Source: Galerina marginata (lineage: Eukaryota; Basidiomycota; Agaricomycetes; Agaricales; Galerinaceae). Taken from it: a stretch of 64,000 nucleotides of DNA. The position numbers were made by a program, and so were the translations under genes. Positions 32,200 to 45,064 of the stretch are shown piece by piece. Location of the stretch: assembly GCA_023014335.1 (NCBI GenBank), contig JAECYW010000028.1, positions 372,001 through 436,000 of the forward strand. Direction: 5' to 3'. The notes beneath the pieces were generated by a model. It made no database searches, was not told the origin of the DNA, and worked only from the letters and a program-made list of their open reading frames with translations. Each line of letters opens with the position of its first letter. Position 1 is the stretch's first letter.

Positions 32200-35100
32200 C
32201 GCCAGTCGATGGGCTCTTGGTACCGGTGGGTAGACTAAGATCCTGGTAGGGCTCGGATAACGAACTTTCGCCGCGTTTGACTCTTGAGTCCGTCGACTGT
32301 GGAAAAGCTGGCATCTAGTTTAGCTCCACCACAAGCGTCCATAAAATTTGTCCGGCTTTCGCTGATTTGAGAACAAAAAATCGCAAAAATAGACATCGGC
32401 CCTATGTTTGGTCAAACAGATGGTTCTAAATGACTCCCAGATCGTTAACCCGCCTGTTGAAGGCCAGAGTGGAATAAACCCAGTCCAGCAGCTTGCCAGA
32501 AAGAATAAGCAAGATGGGTGCTTGGTTCCGTTCACGGGGCGAACACTGTTTTCCAGTACTGTAGAATGGAGTATCGCTGTCGAAGTGAACGTCGACAAGT
32601 CGTCCGAGACGTTGTCCTGAAAATTAGGAATGTTATTCAGCGTTCTTAGAAGGAAAATGCCCGCAGGGGCGGTTTCTTGAGCTGGAAATAACAGGGTGGT
32701 CTTCTAAGCCACTGGCTTTAGACCGCCTCCAGGTCCTTAGGACGTTCAACAGGATGGAGGACGTTAAGTCTGCTGTAGATAGTGATATTTACCCCATGAA
32801 TAACTTGATGGGTAAGTTGGATGGATCAAATTTCTTCCAAGCTCGAGATCTGCGACAGACGCATTCTGAAGCTGCACGAAAAAATTATCAGCTGCTGATC
32901 ATGATGGAAGACAAATAAAGGAAGGCTAAAGACTTGGTTGGTATGGCCAGAGCTACTCCTAAGAAGGCCCCAAGGATTCGAAATTAAAATTGAAACAGTC
33001 GACCATCAAATTACCAGAGTTGACTTACCAGAACACCAGTTGTGAGTGTGGAATATGAGCTCCGACGAATGTATCGACAATAACCAACGTACTTGAACCA
33101 AAAGACTAGGAAGCCTGCAAAAGGCGGTGCCAAGACCTGGAGATAGTACAAGCTGAACGAATCAGGATCACATATCCAATCTGCAGCACCCTTTATGGTT
33201 GAGGATATTGCCGCCGCCGCATCAAAGATATCGTCGAAATCATTGGCCACCTGGAATATATAAGGCTCATGCTTTTAGGTCCAACAGTTTGTGCGGGTAC
33301 TAGGTGTCATATCCAGTATATAAAACATGGGATGTAAGGAGGAATGGATACACGTGCACTTATGTAGGCATTTTCAAATGGCATTTGCCCAGGCCCCAAA
33401 ACGTGTCCGTAGCACGTGGGTACCGTACTCCGTCATCGGCACACATTTGCCTCGTGCCCGTTTCGCGTCTCTTATCTAATATCTGTCAGTCTCCTCCCTC
33501 CACCCGTTTGACATGGCCAAAACGATGCCCAGCGTGTGCCCCTCCCATACAATGACAGATGTGGGCCGGTAATTTATGTAAGGACGACGAAAGACATTGC
33601 AATTGGGTGAGGAGAAATCACCAGGTACGTCGCAACTTGACCCTGTTGTGCAGCTAAGCCACACCTCAGTGACTTCCCTACATCCCAGCGCCGGTCAGAT
33701 TGTCGCCACCCCATGTTCATATGCAAAGTTCGTCTCGCCAGGTGCCCGCCTTCCAGCGAGGAACGATGCCGGTGACGCTGTGCAACCGCCGCTGGCTCCT
33801 GCGTTGACGTGGCTAATTCGGTTTCAAGTCCGTCACGTCGACCATCGTGGATACAGTCGATTGCCCTACCTCGTCGACGTGGCCGACACTGCCTCCACCG
33901 ACTCGACAACGTCGACGTGGATGACGCGGCTCTATGACCTCGACACATATCGCCTCTACTTCTAACGTCGATGCGCACTGATGACGCGTGCGATGGCTAA
34001 AGCTGCTTACTCGGGTTCCAGTTGAACGCTGTGTAGGCATTAATTATTTAAAATTGCCCTTTAAGACAACGTTCTCATGCATCCAACAGAATAGCAACTC
34101 GCCGGCTTTGGCGAGCCCGACTTCATCTATAAAGCCAGCCATCTCGATGTAAACCGTTTTACAAAAGGCATAAACTGCACTACATCTGTGGAGATCAACT
34201 TCAGGGATGGTATATTCGACATTGAGGGCGGATGGTGCGCCAAATGGCTCAGTTTTTCCGCTGAAAAGGGGCTCAAATTTCAATGCCATCAGATACGGCA
34301 GCGTTCCTAGGCCAGAGAATGACGTCTACAATCCCTCACTCACATTTGGTCATTGTCAAGAAAGCGAAACTTTAAGTCAGTATTTCCCCTCCCTTTGTTC
34401 ATAAAACCTCGCTCATTATTTTTTACAGGTCCTAGCGGAGGCTGAAGGCCGCTGCACCTTTAGTCCCTCCTCCCCTCGCCCTCTGACGCGTTGCCACGCA
34501 AGGCCGCAACTAACCTCCATGACTCACCTCATTTGGCCCTAAGCTTCGCCACCGGAGATCGATGTATCCCTTTATGTTCAAGGCGCTTCAATCACCTCCG
34601 AGAGTTCAGTACATCGTGTACTGATATCCACCGAACGCGAGGCGTGACAACGGGGGAAGCTAGGTAGCGCAATGGGAAATCACAGGCGCGTATCATCGTT
34701 TTTTGCGACTGTTTCATGCGCCAACTGTTTCTCTCATCCTCAGTATGAAATATTGAACTCAAGACCACGGTTAAGACGCGAACGGCCCTTTGACCAATGT
34801 CGGATATGTACGCCACCCCTTTCCCCTCCTTTTCATGCAGTGATTTTTCCCCGCCGTTACCAGAATGATGTGCCCAGGGTCGCCCGCCGTTTGCATTCTC
34901 GTCCAACTTTCATGGTCCATTCACAAGGTACATATGCGTGATTTATATTGTACAACAACCGTATTTACTATAATTTAGTAGCGTTCTTGAGTACCGTTTT
35001 TGAACACTCGCTACACGTTTTGTCTTTGAAATATACAGACAAGTCGCTTTGAGCCTTGGGAATGCCGTCTTCTATAGGAATCAAATAGTTCCTTCTAAGC

Positions 35101-35444
35101 ACAAAGCTGCTGGGATAGTCCTTCTTGGCGGGACGTTTGAACTTGGAAATATTTCCAAGTTATGATTTCGGCCGGCATGTTCCTAAATCAATTGTTTCCT
35201 TTCTCTTAAGAATACAGAATAGCAACTTCGATTGAGAAGCATAAAAATCTAGTAACTCAGCTATTGATTAAATATTGTGGTTTAAACCTTGGAAACCAGG
35301 ATATACTTATACTTACGCGGGTGTATTGTAGGTTGTTTGCGCACAGGTGTGACAGGTAGAGACCTTGAGCGCGCACCAGTGTGACAGGTAAAGTCCACAT
35401 CCTTTTACCACTTCGAAACTAGTGCCACTAACAAGCCCTCTGAT
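32200..35444. other. No recognisable gene
   Basis: Open frames are short and overlap on both strands. A minus-strand frame at 33,011-33,250 has a hydrophobic stretch but no known motif. The 33,740-33,960 part is rich in GTCGACG-type strings, which keeps several frames open by composition alone. Confidence 0.4.
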
Positions 35445-36647
35445 ATGAACCGAAACGCCAAGAAGCTCACAGACTTTAGAGGGAGCACGTTCATTTGTGC
35501 AGATGCCGTCGATTTGGGTCCTTCACCTTGGTCCACTAAAGCGAGTCCAGTACTCCCTCAGGCTTTACGAGATGAACTGTCGCAATGTTGTGAGCGAACC
35601 ACATCCACCCCCGATTGCGGGACATCCGACTTCGAAGGAGTATTGCCTTCTCCACAGGAATCTCTACCTGTGGAAGGCGTGGTATGCTCGCCTTGTCAAC
35701 ATACTCCAGCGCTCGCAGCAACACAAAGAAGCACCAGCCTGAGATGGATGGGCCTCCGCTCTCGGTTTTGGACTACTATAGCCACCACCTTGGCTACCGC
35801 CATTCTCATTACTCTCGTCATCATTTCTCCTGCCTGTTATATAACTCGCATTGTCTGCGAGATTGATCGAATTCTCTTATCCGGGTCTCTTTACCCTCTC
35901 TGCGAACTGTTCACCATCATCCATAACACTGGGCTCCCCAACAAAGCCGCCATCTGTGACGATGCGCTTACTTGTAATGGACCGCTGTTCAACGTTATGG
36001 ACAAATATTTTCCTTTTACCCTCACACAAACCAAGTTGCAGCGAAACTATGCATCCGAAGGTGGCGGTGCCACTGTTATTTCAGAATATACATCTCAAAC
36101 ACATGGCCTCCGTCCTTGCACAGGATGGTTCAAATCAACATACACCTGTGACATGGAGAACATTAGGATTAACTCCCCCGCTGTCGTCTTGGAGGAAAAT
36201 TTACAGGATGGGCAATGTTGGGAATTTTCTGGATCGAATGGCCAGCTTGCCGTCAGGTTAACGGAAGCTGTTTCAGTAACCCATGTCACTATTGACTATG
36301 CTTCCCCCATGCTACTCAGCCAGTCAGCCCTACATCGTGTCCCCAGAGACATTGCACTTTGGGTGCTTATGGACGACCTCCCTTCCAATGAATATGGAGG
36401 AGCAGAAGTCATGCCTGTTTCACAATTCCCTACTAGGCACATTCAGCAGACAAGCGCGCCCTTAAATGGCCAGTTCATCCGCATCGCTGATTTTCAGTAC
36501 AGTGTATCCAATCATTCAAAGACGAGGCAAGTTTTCCCTGTTGTTCGGTTGCCAATGAAAAGCCAAGTTGCTTTATTCGAATTTGGAAGTAACATGGGGG
36601 GGAATACGACCTGTATATATTGGATTGGTGTACATGGATACAATTAG
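35445..36647 (+). CDS. SUN-domain nuclear envelope protein
   Basis: SUN proteins span the inner nuclear membrane and bind KASH partners, linking chromatin or spindle pole bodies to the cytoskeleton. This uninterrupted 400-residue frame has a nucleoplasmic N-terminus of about 105 residues and one membrane helix at about 108-131 (TTIATTLATAILITLVIIS). A luminal spacer follows, then a SUN domain from about 201 to the end. Visible SUN motifs are NYASEGGGATVISEYTSQT, GQCWEFSGSNGQLAVRLTE, VSVTHVTIDYASP, RVPRDIALWVLMDD, FPVVRLPMKSQVALFEFGSN and a final CIYWIGVHGY. The coiled-coil spacer is short, so it is a small member. It is single-exon, unlike its neighbours, which could mean a retrocopy. The frame is intact and I expect it to be functional. 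Confidence 0.85.
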   Translation: MNRNAKKLTDFRGSTFICADAVDLGPSPWSTKASPVLPQALRDELSQCCERTTSTPDCGTSDFEGVLPSPQESLPVEGVVCSPCQHTPALAATQRSTSLRWMGLRSRFWTTIATTLATAILITLVIISPACYITRIVCEIDRILLSGSLYPLCELFTIIHNTGLPNKAAICDDALTCNGPLFNVMDKYFPFTLTQTKLQRNYASEGGGATVISEYTSQTHGLRPCTGWFKSTYTCDMENIRINSPAVVLEENLQDGQCWEFSGSNGQLAVRLTEAVSVTHVTIDYASPMLLSQSALHRVPRDIALWVLMDDLPSNEYGGAEVMPVSQFPTRHIQQTSAPLNGQFIRIADFQYSVSNHSKTRQVFPVVRLPMKSQVALFEFGSNMGGNTTCIYWIGVHGYN

Positions 36648-39600
36648 AACAGAGCACTTAAAGCTATTTTTTCTATGTCAAGCACCTCAAATATACATTA
36701 ATTGATGACCAATATCATGAGTAAAGACATGGGGAGTTATAACGTCAGGAGATTATTGACGTGATTCGAGTTGAAAGAAGTCCTAGGCCTTAGCATGTTG
36801 CATCTAGAGAATAAGGACGCCCATCGAGGTCAGTAGGCAATGTGATAAGTGCGTAAGAAATCGCATACGCGAGAAAATCTGGCCCGTCGCGAGTTTCGTA
36901 ACATCCCAGTAAAAGTAAAGTGACATTTGATACAGTGTCGCCAGTACCAACCTTTACCAGTGGTGATGGTGGTCGGCGGTCTTGTTGCTCAAATGACCAT
37001 ATTGATGGAAATGGACATGCGGCGAGCGATAATGCGCACAGTTCCCGAGATTAAAGAGGTCGGGACATCTCCTTTCGAGGGTACAGAAAACTAGGTCTTG
37101 AATCCGATTTCTTTTTCAAGCCGCCTTTAACATGTAGAAGAAGAAGAAGTGGGGAGAGGATTTGATTTGCAGATATGACCGGTTTCACATCAGAAATTCC
37201 TAAGAAAAAGAGTCGGTAAACTGAAGTCCATACTTAAGATTAAAACTGACTGGATAACACTCCTTTCTAGATCCAGTCGCTGGAGGAGGCTCTAAATTCG
37301 GAGGTGGTGATGTGGGTGAATATCCGAATAAGGATGCGTCAAGACCTACATTTCATCATACTCTGAAAAATCAAGGTCTGTGTCCAGAATTTCTTTAGCT
37401 TAACACTGGCAGTTCCTCCGAGCGCTAGCCTGGGTATAACGATCTTCATTCAGTGTCAAAGCCTTTAGCACACCAATAACTCTCACAAGATGAAGTGACA
37501 AGTTAAATGGCTATCCTATTGCGGCATTTTCGTCCAGCGCAAAAGGATCAGAAATGATCTTTACCATGTTGCTGTCTTGATGAGCCTGTCATACGAACAT
37601 GGCCTTACACTATAGCGGCCTGGAACTGAGCCCACTGTGACGACAAGGTTTATTAGCGAGCCTTGGTATCAGCTCTTCGGGACGACCACTACAAGCTTGT
37701 TTGAAAATCAAAGCAAGCGTGAGCTGCGAAGAACAAGGCCTAGACAAGCGACTAAGGAGATGGTCGACTTGGACCCGAGCCTGGCGGGCAATGGCAAGCG
37801 AAATGGAGGACACGAATCGCGAAAATTCCATGAGATTGCCACTATTTCGAGGGTGTACAGTACTTTCTGATATATTCGATTGTTGGACAGTGGCAGAGCG
37901 GATGAGAACGTTCGTATGCAGATGAAATTGGTTGAGATAATGTACATATAAGTTCGTTCCAGTGCTGGCTCCGGAGTTAGTCAACGGTACCCGGGTACCG
38001 GTAAAGTAATACCGACCAAAATCACGTGATATCTCGACATGTCAACAGTTTTGACAGTGAGTCCGTCCTAGATCTGGACTCGTCGACAGTGACTGGTTTC
38101 TCCAATTCTTTGTCTTACATGGGCTTGGGACAGCAATCAGCAAGGACAGTCACTGTTTCGGTTTTGGCGCAAAGAAATCTGGATTATCATGCCCCGTGAG
38201 TACAATATTATCCTACTCGTCGACATACCCAATATAATTGACTCAACAGGAACGACGCCTCTGGATAGCCACGCGGTATTCTGTTCATCCCGCTCATGAT
38301 GCCCTGAGCACCGCGTCGTGGTGAGGTGTATTTAACGTTTAGGACGACTCAGAGGTCAAAATCATTCATTCTTGTTCCATTATATCCTAGCACTAACCAC
38401 AACTATCCAGGTCTGGTGCGCAACGCGGACCTGTCTGTCTCCCTTCAAGACCTAAATCAGTCAATTATGATTCGTGTCTGCATCTAGTTGGCTACTTCTA
38501 CACTGTCATGTCTTGGATATCCGAGCTAGAAAATTTCGTCTGGAGAAAATCGCACAAATCAATAGCAACTCCGGTCAATCGGAACCTTTTTTTCCTTTCC
38601 AGAAAATAAGGTAAGGTACTTTTTTTCGGTTCCAGATTTCATCTAATAGTTATCCGCGGGCTGTTTTAGCCTGCAAGCACGACCTCTGAACCGTGTTGCT
38701 GAATTCTTGGATAAGATTGACCCTATAGTGGACGAAATTTCAAGCGTGTTCATATCGCCGGAAAATCGTCGTCAGTTCGACTGACATGGGTTGTCAAGTG
38801 TTCTTTAGTCAGGCGGCGTAATGCCAGCGTATCCTAAGATATGTAGACGGCCAGCGAGTGATATGTCGATCCCTTTGAGCGCAGGTAAGACTTACATTTC
38901 TGGAATTCTTCGGGCTCCGTCATGAACACGCTTTATGCTCGTAGCTTCGGAATTCCATCAACTACGAGATTTTCGACGAGTATGCCGGAATCTCATCACC
39001 CAGGCGGTTGGTTGATGCCCGTTGGAAGGCGTCCTGACGGTTTTGTCGAGCTGATGCTAGTTTGATTTTGGTTTTCTTTTTAATCTTATTAATTCCTACC
39101 CTTTAACTCTCAGACAGCAACAACAACGCCATTTTCAACTAGACGCCGGGAACTTGACCTCTGTACCATCAGCAAGCGCTTCCATGGTTCTTCCAGGCAT
39201 AGTACGTTTCAGTTTACTTTTGTTTCGAATCGTCCAGCCCGCATGTTGATCATTTCGGCTCGCAGACGATCTATCACTAGACTGACCAACTCTCGACTAT
39301 CACGTCAGCGATCCAATGTCGGTCTAGGCCTGTATTTACCGTCAGTTTGTGCACCTAGACGGCCGACCTTTTTCGTCGTTCAACCTGTTGCAATTGGGTT
39401 CTGGAAATGTCTATCATATGAATCCTACGATGACGGCAGCTCATGGGCAGAAAGACTGCATAGCGAGAGTACTTGATTAGTATGGATATATTCGGTCCAG
39501 TTCTTGTTCTACCTTTGGCATCTCTGACGTGCTTATGGTTTTAACAGCCTTGATATTGGCCATGGGCTATCTTACAAATCAAATTTTACTCGACAAACTT

Positions 39601-40738
39601 TCAAACCTTTCCTAAGGCGAATAGCTAAGGCGAATAGGAAAGACGATTCGGTCGCCCATCTGTTCTTCCAGCAGTAGCAAAGTCGACTTCAACTGGCTCC
39701 AAAAACAGACATTTGCTGGATCACACCCCACTTCCATATGCTATCCAGACACTTATGCATATGCACTGATGGCAATGCAGGAGTTTTTCTCTGGAAATAT
39801 TTCCGTTTCTGGTATCACTCTCGTATGTTTCACTTTGCTTCTTTCTCAGTTCGGTACTCGGTGCTACTTTCATACCGTCTCGACAGGCGTATCATTTATA
39901 GTAATGCTTCAAAGTAACCTCGCGCATAGTTTCGCGGGAAGACCGAATTTCTGGATCGCGGTATGCGCCGACTGACATTCCGCGATTCCCTACTTCTGGC
40001 GAATCTCAAGCTTCTGACTTTTTTGGTCGATTCGCTCGTGTTTTGTGGCTCTGACTTCAGGCCTGAACGACCATGGCCGTCCGCCTGATCTTGCACAGCC
40101 GTCTTCCGGAAATCTATCTGGAGAGATTAATATTGGTTCAAAGTCGGTAAAAAATACCTTGAATCGAAAGTTGAAACTTGCGATCTTCGCCATGGGTGGG
40201 ACCATCTAGGTATGAAGTTGGACGAGGGCGATTTGGGGTAGGTAAACCCATCTTGTCGAGAGGCTGCTAAATATGTGTTGTCAGTCCTGACCTGCAAGTA
40301 TGTATATCGGCATGTTCTTTTTTTGAAAAAAGCGCCTGGGCTAGTTAACCTTCGGGTTTTCTTATATAGTACTGGATTCTTTCCAGTACGTCCCATCTTT
40401 TCATTTATTGAAACCCGCTAAATATACTGACATCACGCTCACAACCACCCTATAGGTTATTTGTTCGTCTACGTCTTTATACGAGGAAAAGGAATTCATG
40501 CCGATGCTAAACTGATAGGAAGACTTTAGTTATCAGTAAGCCTCATACCCCAGGTTGCGCCACGATGATGAACCAAGTGTTAAACCGAATCTATCAAGGC
40601 CAGGCAGCGCGGATCTAACTACACTCCTACTGACAGTATAGAAACAATCTGATAACCTCCGAAGCCCCCACCCCATCCGCAGATCTATATGATAATCATC
40701 CCTACTTAAGTCCTCATCGGCCTTCAAACTCCGGAGGA
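36648..40738. other. No recognisable gene; possible decayed coding remnants
   Basis: A perfect palindrome sits at 37,985-38,000. On the plus strand between about 38,040 and 40,420 several short open pieces (for example DIFGPVLVLPLASLTCLWF near 39,490 and a KLLTFLVDSLVFCGSDFRPERP-like piece near 40,010) could be exons of one gene. They do not join in frame and I cannot name the family. A minus-strand frame at 37,610-37,984 is likewise unassigned. Confidence 0.35.
37985..38000. repeat. Perfect 16-bp palindrome
   Basis: CGGTACCCGGGTACCG is self-complementary. It stands alone in a non-coding stretch and could be a protein binding site or chance. Confidence 0.8.
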
Positions 40739-40742
40739 GAAG

Positions 40743-40963
40743 TATATCGAGCGGCGAATGCGCCCACCAATACATTCCCTCTCTCTCTAAGTCGGACGAC
40801 CCTCTATAGATCAGGAACTACAATCCAGTTTTGAGGACCTATCACGTTCTCTTAACTGGCACCTGTCATCGTTAATATTATGTCTCTACTTGGAGTATCG
40901 CAGGACTCGAAGGACTTGATATCCGAGATCCAACCCAGCCAATTTCTGGTCAAGTCGAACGGG
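40743..40963 (+). repeat. Dispersed repeat of about 220 bp, copy 1
   Basis: From AGTATATCGAGCGGCGAATG to AGCCAATTTCTGGTC this matches 53,908-54,120 with scattered substitutions. It includes a region before an ATG at 40,880 and the first codons after it (MSLLGVS). It may be a promoter plus first exon shared by members of a gene family. Confidence 0.8.
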
Positions 40964-41600
40964 ATCCTCGGCGCCGTCGAGTAGCTACTTTCATCGGTAT
41001 GGTGTTGTATGGCGTCCCCCTACACGTATTTCAGGCGTAGTGGACGTATCGTTGAAGTTCACGTGGTGGATTATTAATAAAGGTCATCGCTCGCGCAAGG
41101 GCTTCTGGAAACTTTCCATTCTTTCGCTGCTGCAATGGTCATCTACAATCACACAGTCACAAGATGGAAAACTGCCGAAGCAGACTCATATCCGATCTTG
41201 ACGAACGTAGTTCGAAACGCTCCTCACACTTTTGGTTCATGTACCACTGGCATTGCGTTGCCCTTTAACTCTGTCAGCCTTACTAACATTAATCTCACCA
41301 CTTCCAGTGCTTCTTCTCGCTCCGCGTCTATCGCCTACCAAAGAAATCACCGGCTGGAAGACCCCACTGTGCCTCGGCGCTTTTCCGCTTCATTGCAGGC
41401 TCTATCATAACGGTGGAAGACTTCCTAGACGTTCCTATCATACCGAACAGGATCGAACAAATCGAGCGGCCAAGTTTGCTTATAACAGCTGGACTGACAT
41501 GCGGCAGCGCATCCGACTATTGATAGTCATTTTAATGGCTCATTTATACGACATATTATCTTCAGAAATTTAATTGGCATCCCCGGCTAATATTAATTGG
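40880..41600 (+). pseudogene. Possible relic of a basidiomycete multi-pass membrane protein (DUF6534-like)
   Basis: After the ATG at 40,880 (MSLLGVSQDSKDLISEIQPS), pieces in shifting frames resemble the fungal DUF6534 family of seven-helix proteins of unknown function. These are ILGAVE, then VATFIGMVLYGV near 40,970, and LLETFHSFAAAMVIYNHTV near 41,100. Stops fall between them, so it would be dead. The assignment rests on short motifs from memory and could be wrong. Confidence 0.3.
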
Positions 41601-43645
41601 ATTCGTAAGGTCTCCGTGGCAGAACGACGGATATCATCAATGGTCTTGTTCGTTTCGCATTGCTTTTTTTTGCCTTTCATATTTCGCCTATCTACTGACA
41701 GTTTTCAGGGCTAATAATGAGGTCTGCCCGCCTTTAATACAAACACATAACTTACGAAGCTGACCCGGTTCATAGCATGACCTCCTTAGCGATAATTGTT
41801 TGTATCAGTAGTCTTTTAGACATCGAAGTGTTTTACCCGCCATTGACTTTGCTAAATTTCCAGGCAATATCCAATCGATATCGTGAGTTTCTCATTAGTT
41901 CCATGCCATCCAGGACCCCTAGACTCTTCAAGTCTTTCCAGAGGTTTAGTTAGCCTCTACATCCTTTTGGCGAAATGTAAGTGCTTCAAACAAGAATCCA
42001 TGCATATGATGGGATTCAGAACAATTCCAAACAGTGTACTCCCATTCCCTCCTTGTATCGCGAGTCATAGACCCTTAGATATATCCCACCGATAACCTCA
42101 CCCAATTCATCCAAATCAAACGCCCGACCTTGGAAAATGGATCCATTGAGGTTACCGACATGAAGAAAACCCATGCGAGTAAACTTGTCATTGCGTCTCC
42201 TGGTTATTCCGGTCCAAATTCGGTGAGTAATGGCATGTTGACAGTTCCGTACGCGTGGAGGCAATTTGGTATGTTGCCGTAGATATCGTTCCAAGTTTCT
42301 CGTATTGGCGACGTCTCAGAACGGGCGCTCCCACTCCGCCAAAAGTAAGTACGTCAAAAGACTCCTTGGAGTTGTACTGGATTACTAAATCGCAACATAG
42401 TCACTTGCGCATGAGGAGGTTTGATGAACCCAGGCCTCATTTGAGAAAATCTCTGCTTGAAGAATTTCGCCAGTCATCGACATTATTCTGCCTGTCAAAT
42501 ATTGGCGTTATTTGGCACTCAAGTGCTGGGCTGGTTATTTGATGGTTCCCCCGTAGACGTCCTTTATTATCTTCGACGATGCGGAGAACTCTAGTAAGAC
42601 AATTTGTATATTATAACAAACGCCCTAGAGGGGCAGAGCATCATTCTACTCAAGTAGTTCCCGACAAGTCTGCTGGAAGAGAACACCGTTGCGGATCATA
42701 ATTTCTCAAGCAACAGAGAGGATATTGTTTGCGAGTTCGTGCGTGGGTTTTGAAGAAGTACCTACGGGTACCATTTTTCTATTATCAAGGTGCTGTAATA
42801 GCATATTAGATGTCATTCCTAGGATGCGCTGTGGAAACCGCAACGTGCCCCACACCCCTTAAGCTTTAGCCTACATCGATCATCCTCCGGCCAATTTCAT
42901 CCTCGCATTCGCCAATACGTCACGAACGCGAACTCTAGAGGTCGGAACCAAATTCACGTTCTCCCTGGTTCTTCCGCTCATCGAGCCACATCCCAGCTTG
43001 TCAATTCCACGAGCCGGCCTACTCATTAATAAGCTTGTTATCTGAGCTTCATTCCTTACTGGCCTTTTGTCTGCACCCTCTGTCCTATCGTCATCGCTCT
43101 AGCACTTGCTCAGCACGTCACACCTGTAAACCCGTGAGCATCATAAATATGCTGGGCCCGTTAGAGCCGAACTCGTTCGTCTTGCAGAGATATTCGGTTG
43201 ACCGTTATTTCCGTTGTCGTTAGCTCCGCGAGTCCGTTTCTGACATATCTCCGGCTCAATTCTATGAAAAAGAAGGTTCAGCCAAAACATCGATCAGCCT
43301 TCAGCATGTCAATGAACATCAGGCCTGTGCCTTGCTGTCTATTCTCCTCACAGAGCTCCACATTATAAAAAGGACCGCCAACCCTGGGATAAACGTGAGC
43401 GAGGCTCTCGAAAAAAGGACCTTGACTTACAACTGCGATTGCAGGAACCCCGATATCACGACATGTCGCCATGGAAGATATTGAATGCTCGCCGTTTGAG
43501 CCTGTTAACCTATATCCACCCTTCATGTTCGTCGTTGTTCAGAAGCGGGCGTGAACTCGGAATGGCATTAACGACAGCCTTGGTAGGGCAGTATTGAATG
43601 GTGATGATATAAGCGGAAAAGAGAGTTGAGCCACGGTCACAGTCG
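41601..43645. other. No recognisable gene
   Basis: Several open frames of 60-95 codons occur on both strands, for example 42,255-42,542 plus, without recognisable motifs or consistent splicing. Confidence 0.35.
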
Positions 43646-44422
43646 TCAAAGCTGAAAAATCGGAGTTAGACATGTGGATATAACCAGGTACTGGACAAAA
43701 CTCACCACCCTTCCCAGCTGCATGTGCGCATATACTGAGTAAACGAACCCTTGACGATGAATGGGACTGCTCCGTAAGCCACAGATCACCAGCGAAAGTT
43801 GAAGAGTATATGCGGCCTCGCGACAAGGGCAGGAGTTATGCCAAATATTGAGGGGCAGGGAAAGTTTGCCGGCTATTCTGAGGTAGGTTGAGCGACGACT
43901 GTCAGGGCAAAAGCGACCATGCCGCGTGAGGAGGTCGCGGGACTGTTGTTCAAGGTGGATAATGAGAAGTAAAATCAGCTTAAGCTTGCCTCTTGACGTG
44001 TACGATTGAGCGCGCCGTGGTCGATTGCAAGAAGAGTCGGAGCACAGCACTAGCACACAGCAAGGTCGGTTCAAATTTGCTACTGAGAGTCTGTTCGGAT
44101 GGCATAAGAAGAATATAATCATACGAAGAGAAGACTTTTCCTCCATCTTCCCGTACATTCTGCACAGCCACCGTGTGACCTCTGACATCACTTTCGAGCG
44201 CAACTGTCCTCCGCCTTCGAGCACTTTCGCGCACACACTCCTCAACGCGCCCTTCACGCTGAGGGGTGCTGGAAGGTCGTCGAGAGCCGTAGTGACTCCG
44301 TGAATGAGAAAGTGCAGTTGGTAGTCTTGTGCATCGTCTAACCCCATTTTATCTCTGTAGTCTGTTTGGTGAATACGGCGCTCACTATCTGACCCTTTGG
44401 TGAGCCTGCATGTCGCCTGCAC
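43646..44422 (-). CDS. Uncharacterised 258-codon ORF
   Basis: This is the longest open frame in the 37-52 kb interval apart from repeats. The first 100 residues (MGLDDAQDYQLHFLIHGVTT, LDDLPAPLSVKGALRSVCAK, VMSEVTRWLCRMYGKMEEK) look protein-like, while the rest is cysteine- and arginine-rich and less convincing. A second minus-strand frame at 43,980-44,234 overlaps it, so the real product may splice from one frame to the other. The family is unknown. Confidence 0.3.
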   Translation of the reverse strand: MQATCRLTKGSDSERRIHQTDYRDKMGLDDAQDYQLHFLIHGVTTALDDLPAPLSVKGALRSVCAKVLEGGGQLRSKVMSEVTRWLCRMYGKMEEKSSLRMIIFFLCHPNRLSVANLNRPCCVLVLCSDSSCNRPRRAQSYTSRGKLKLILLLIIHLEQQSRDLLTRHGRFCPDSRRSTYLRIAGKLSLPLNIWHNSCPCREAAYTLQLSLVICGLRSSPIHRQGFVYSVYAHMQLGRVVSFVQYLVISTCLTPIFQL

Positions 44423-44646
44423 TCATGTCTCCATACTTTTTGCCTGTGTTATGTACATTCTACAACATTCTTAAGTCTTCATTCCTTCCCCCTCTTTCGC
44501 CTTTGACACACTCTGTCTTGAGTCTGTCACCACATTATTGATACATTACTTAGTATACATAAATTGTTACTTGGTTTTTAAGCTAATCTTTCAACCAGGT
44601 GGTATTAAGGTTTGTGTCGGTGCGCGGCGCAGCCTCAACCCTTGTA

Positions 44647-45064
44647 ATCATAATCGATTATGATTATTGATGGCATCCCGTTATTCTCACAGGCCAAATT
44701 TAGAACATCCATCATTCTCCCATGCCACGGAATGACACGTCGCATCCTTGCCGTCTTTCCCCCCGACTGGTGAGCTCATTGTCAGTCACGGTGAGCAAGC
44801 CCCGAAGGTGTAATTTTGCTACAATGTTTGGCGCTGTGTCATAATTCAATTAATAGTACATATTAGACCCTTTTTTGCTGTTTTAATTACTTTAATCGCC
44901 CCAAACTGTACTGTAGAGTAAGTTTGAAAGGCGGGATGGGGGCGGGATGGGCGGGAACGCACAAGGGGCGGCCTTGACACGGGTGTCAAGGCGGAATTAA
45001 TCCTTTCCCAATTCAGACTTGTGGGAATGATGCGAATGCCATCAATAATCATAATCGATTATTT
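44647..45064. mobile_element. MITE-like element with 26-bp terminal inverted repeats
   Basis: TAATCGATTATGATTATTGATGGCAT starts at about 44,651 and its reverse complement ends at about 45,062. About 360 bp lie between, with no ORF of size. The outer TIR ends are themselves part of a palindrome (ATAATCGATTAT), which makes the exact ends and target duplication hard to fix. Size and structure fit a miniature non-autonomous DNA transposon. The family is unknown. Confidence 0.55.

Noticed and set aside
33740..33965. Overlapping ORFs on both strands rich in Thr/Asp/Arg
   Set aside because: Caused by repeated GTCGACG-type strings that are stop-free in several frames.
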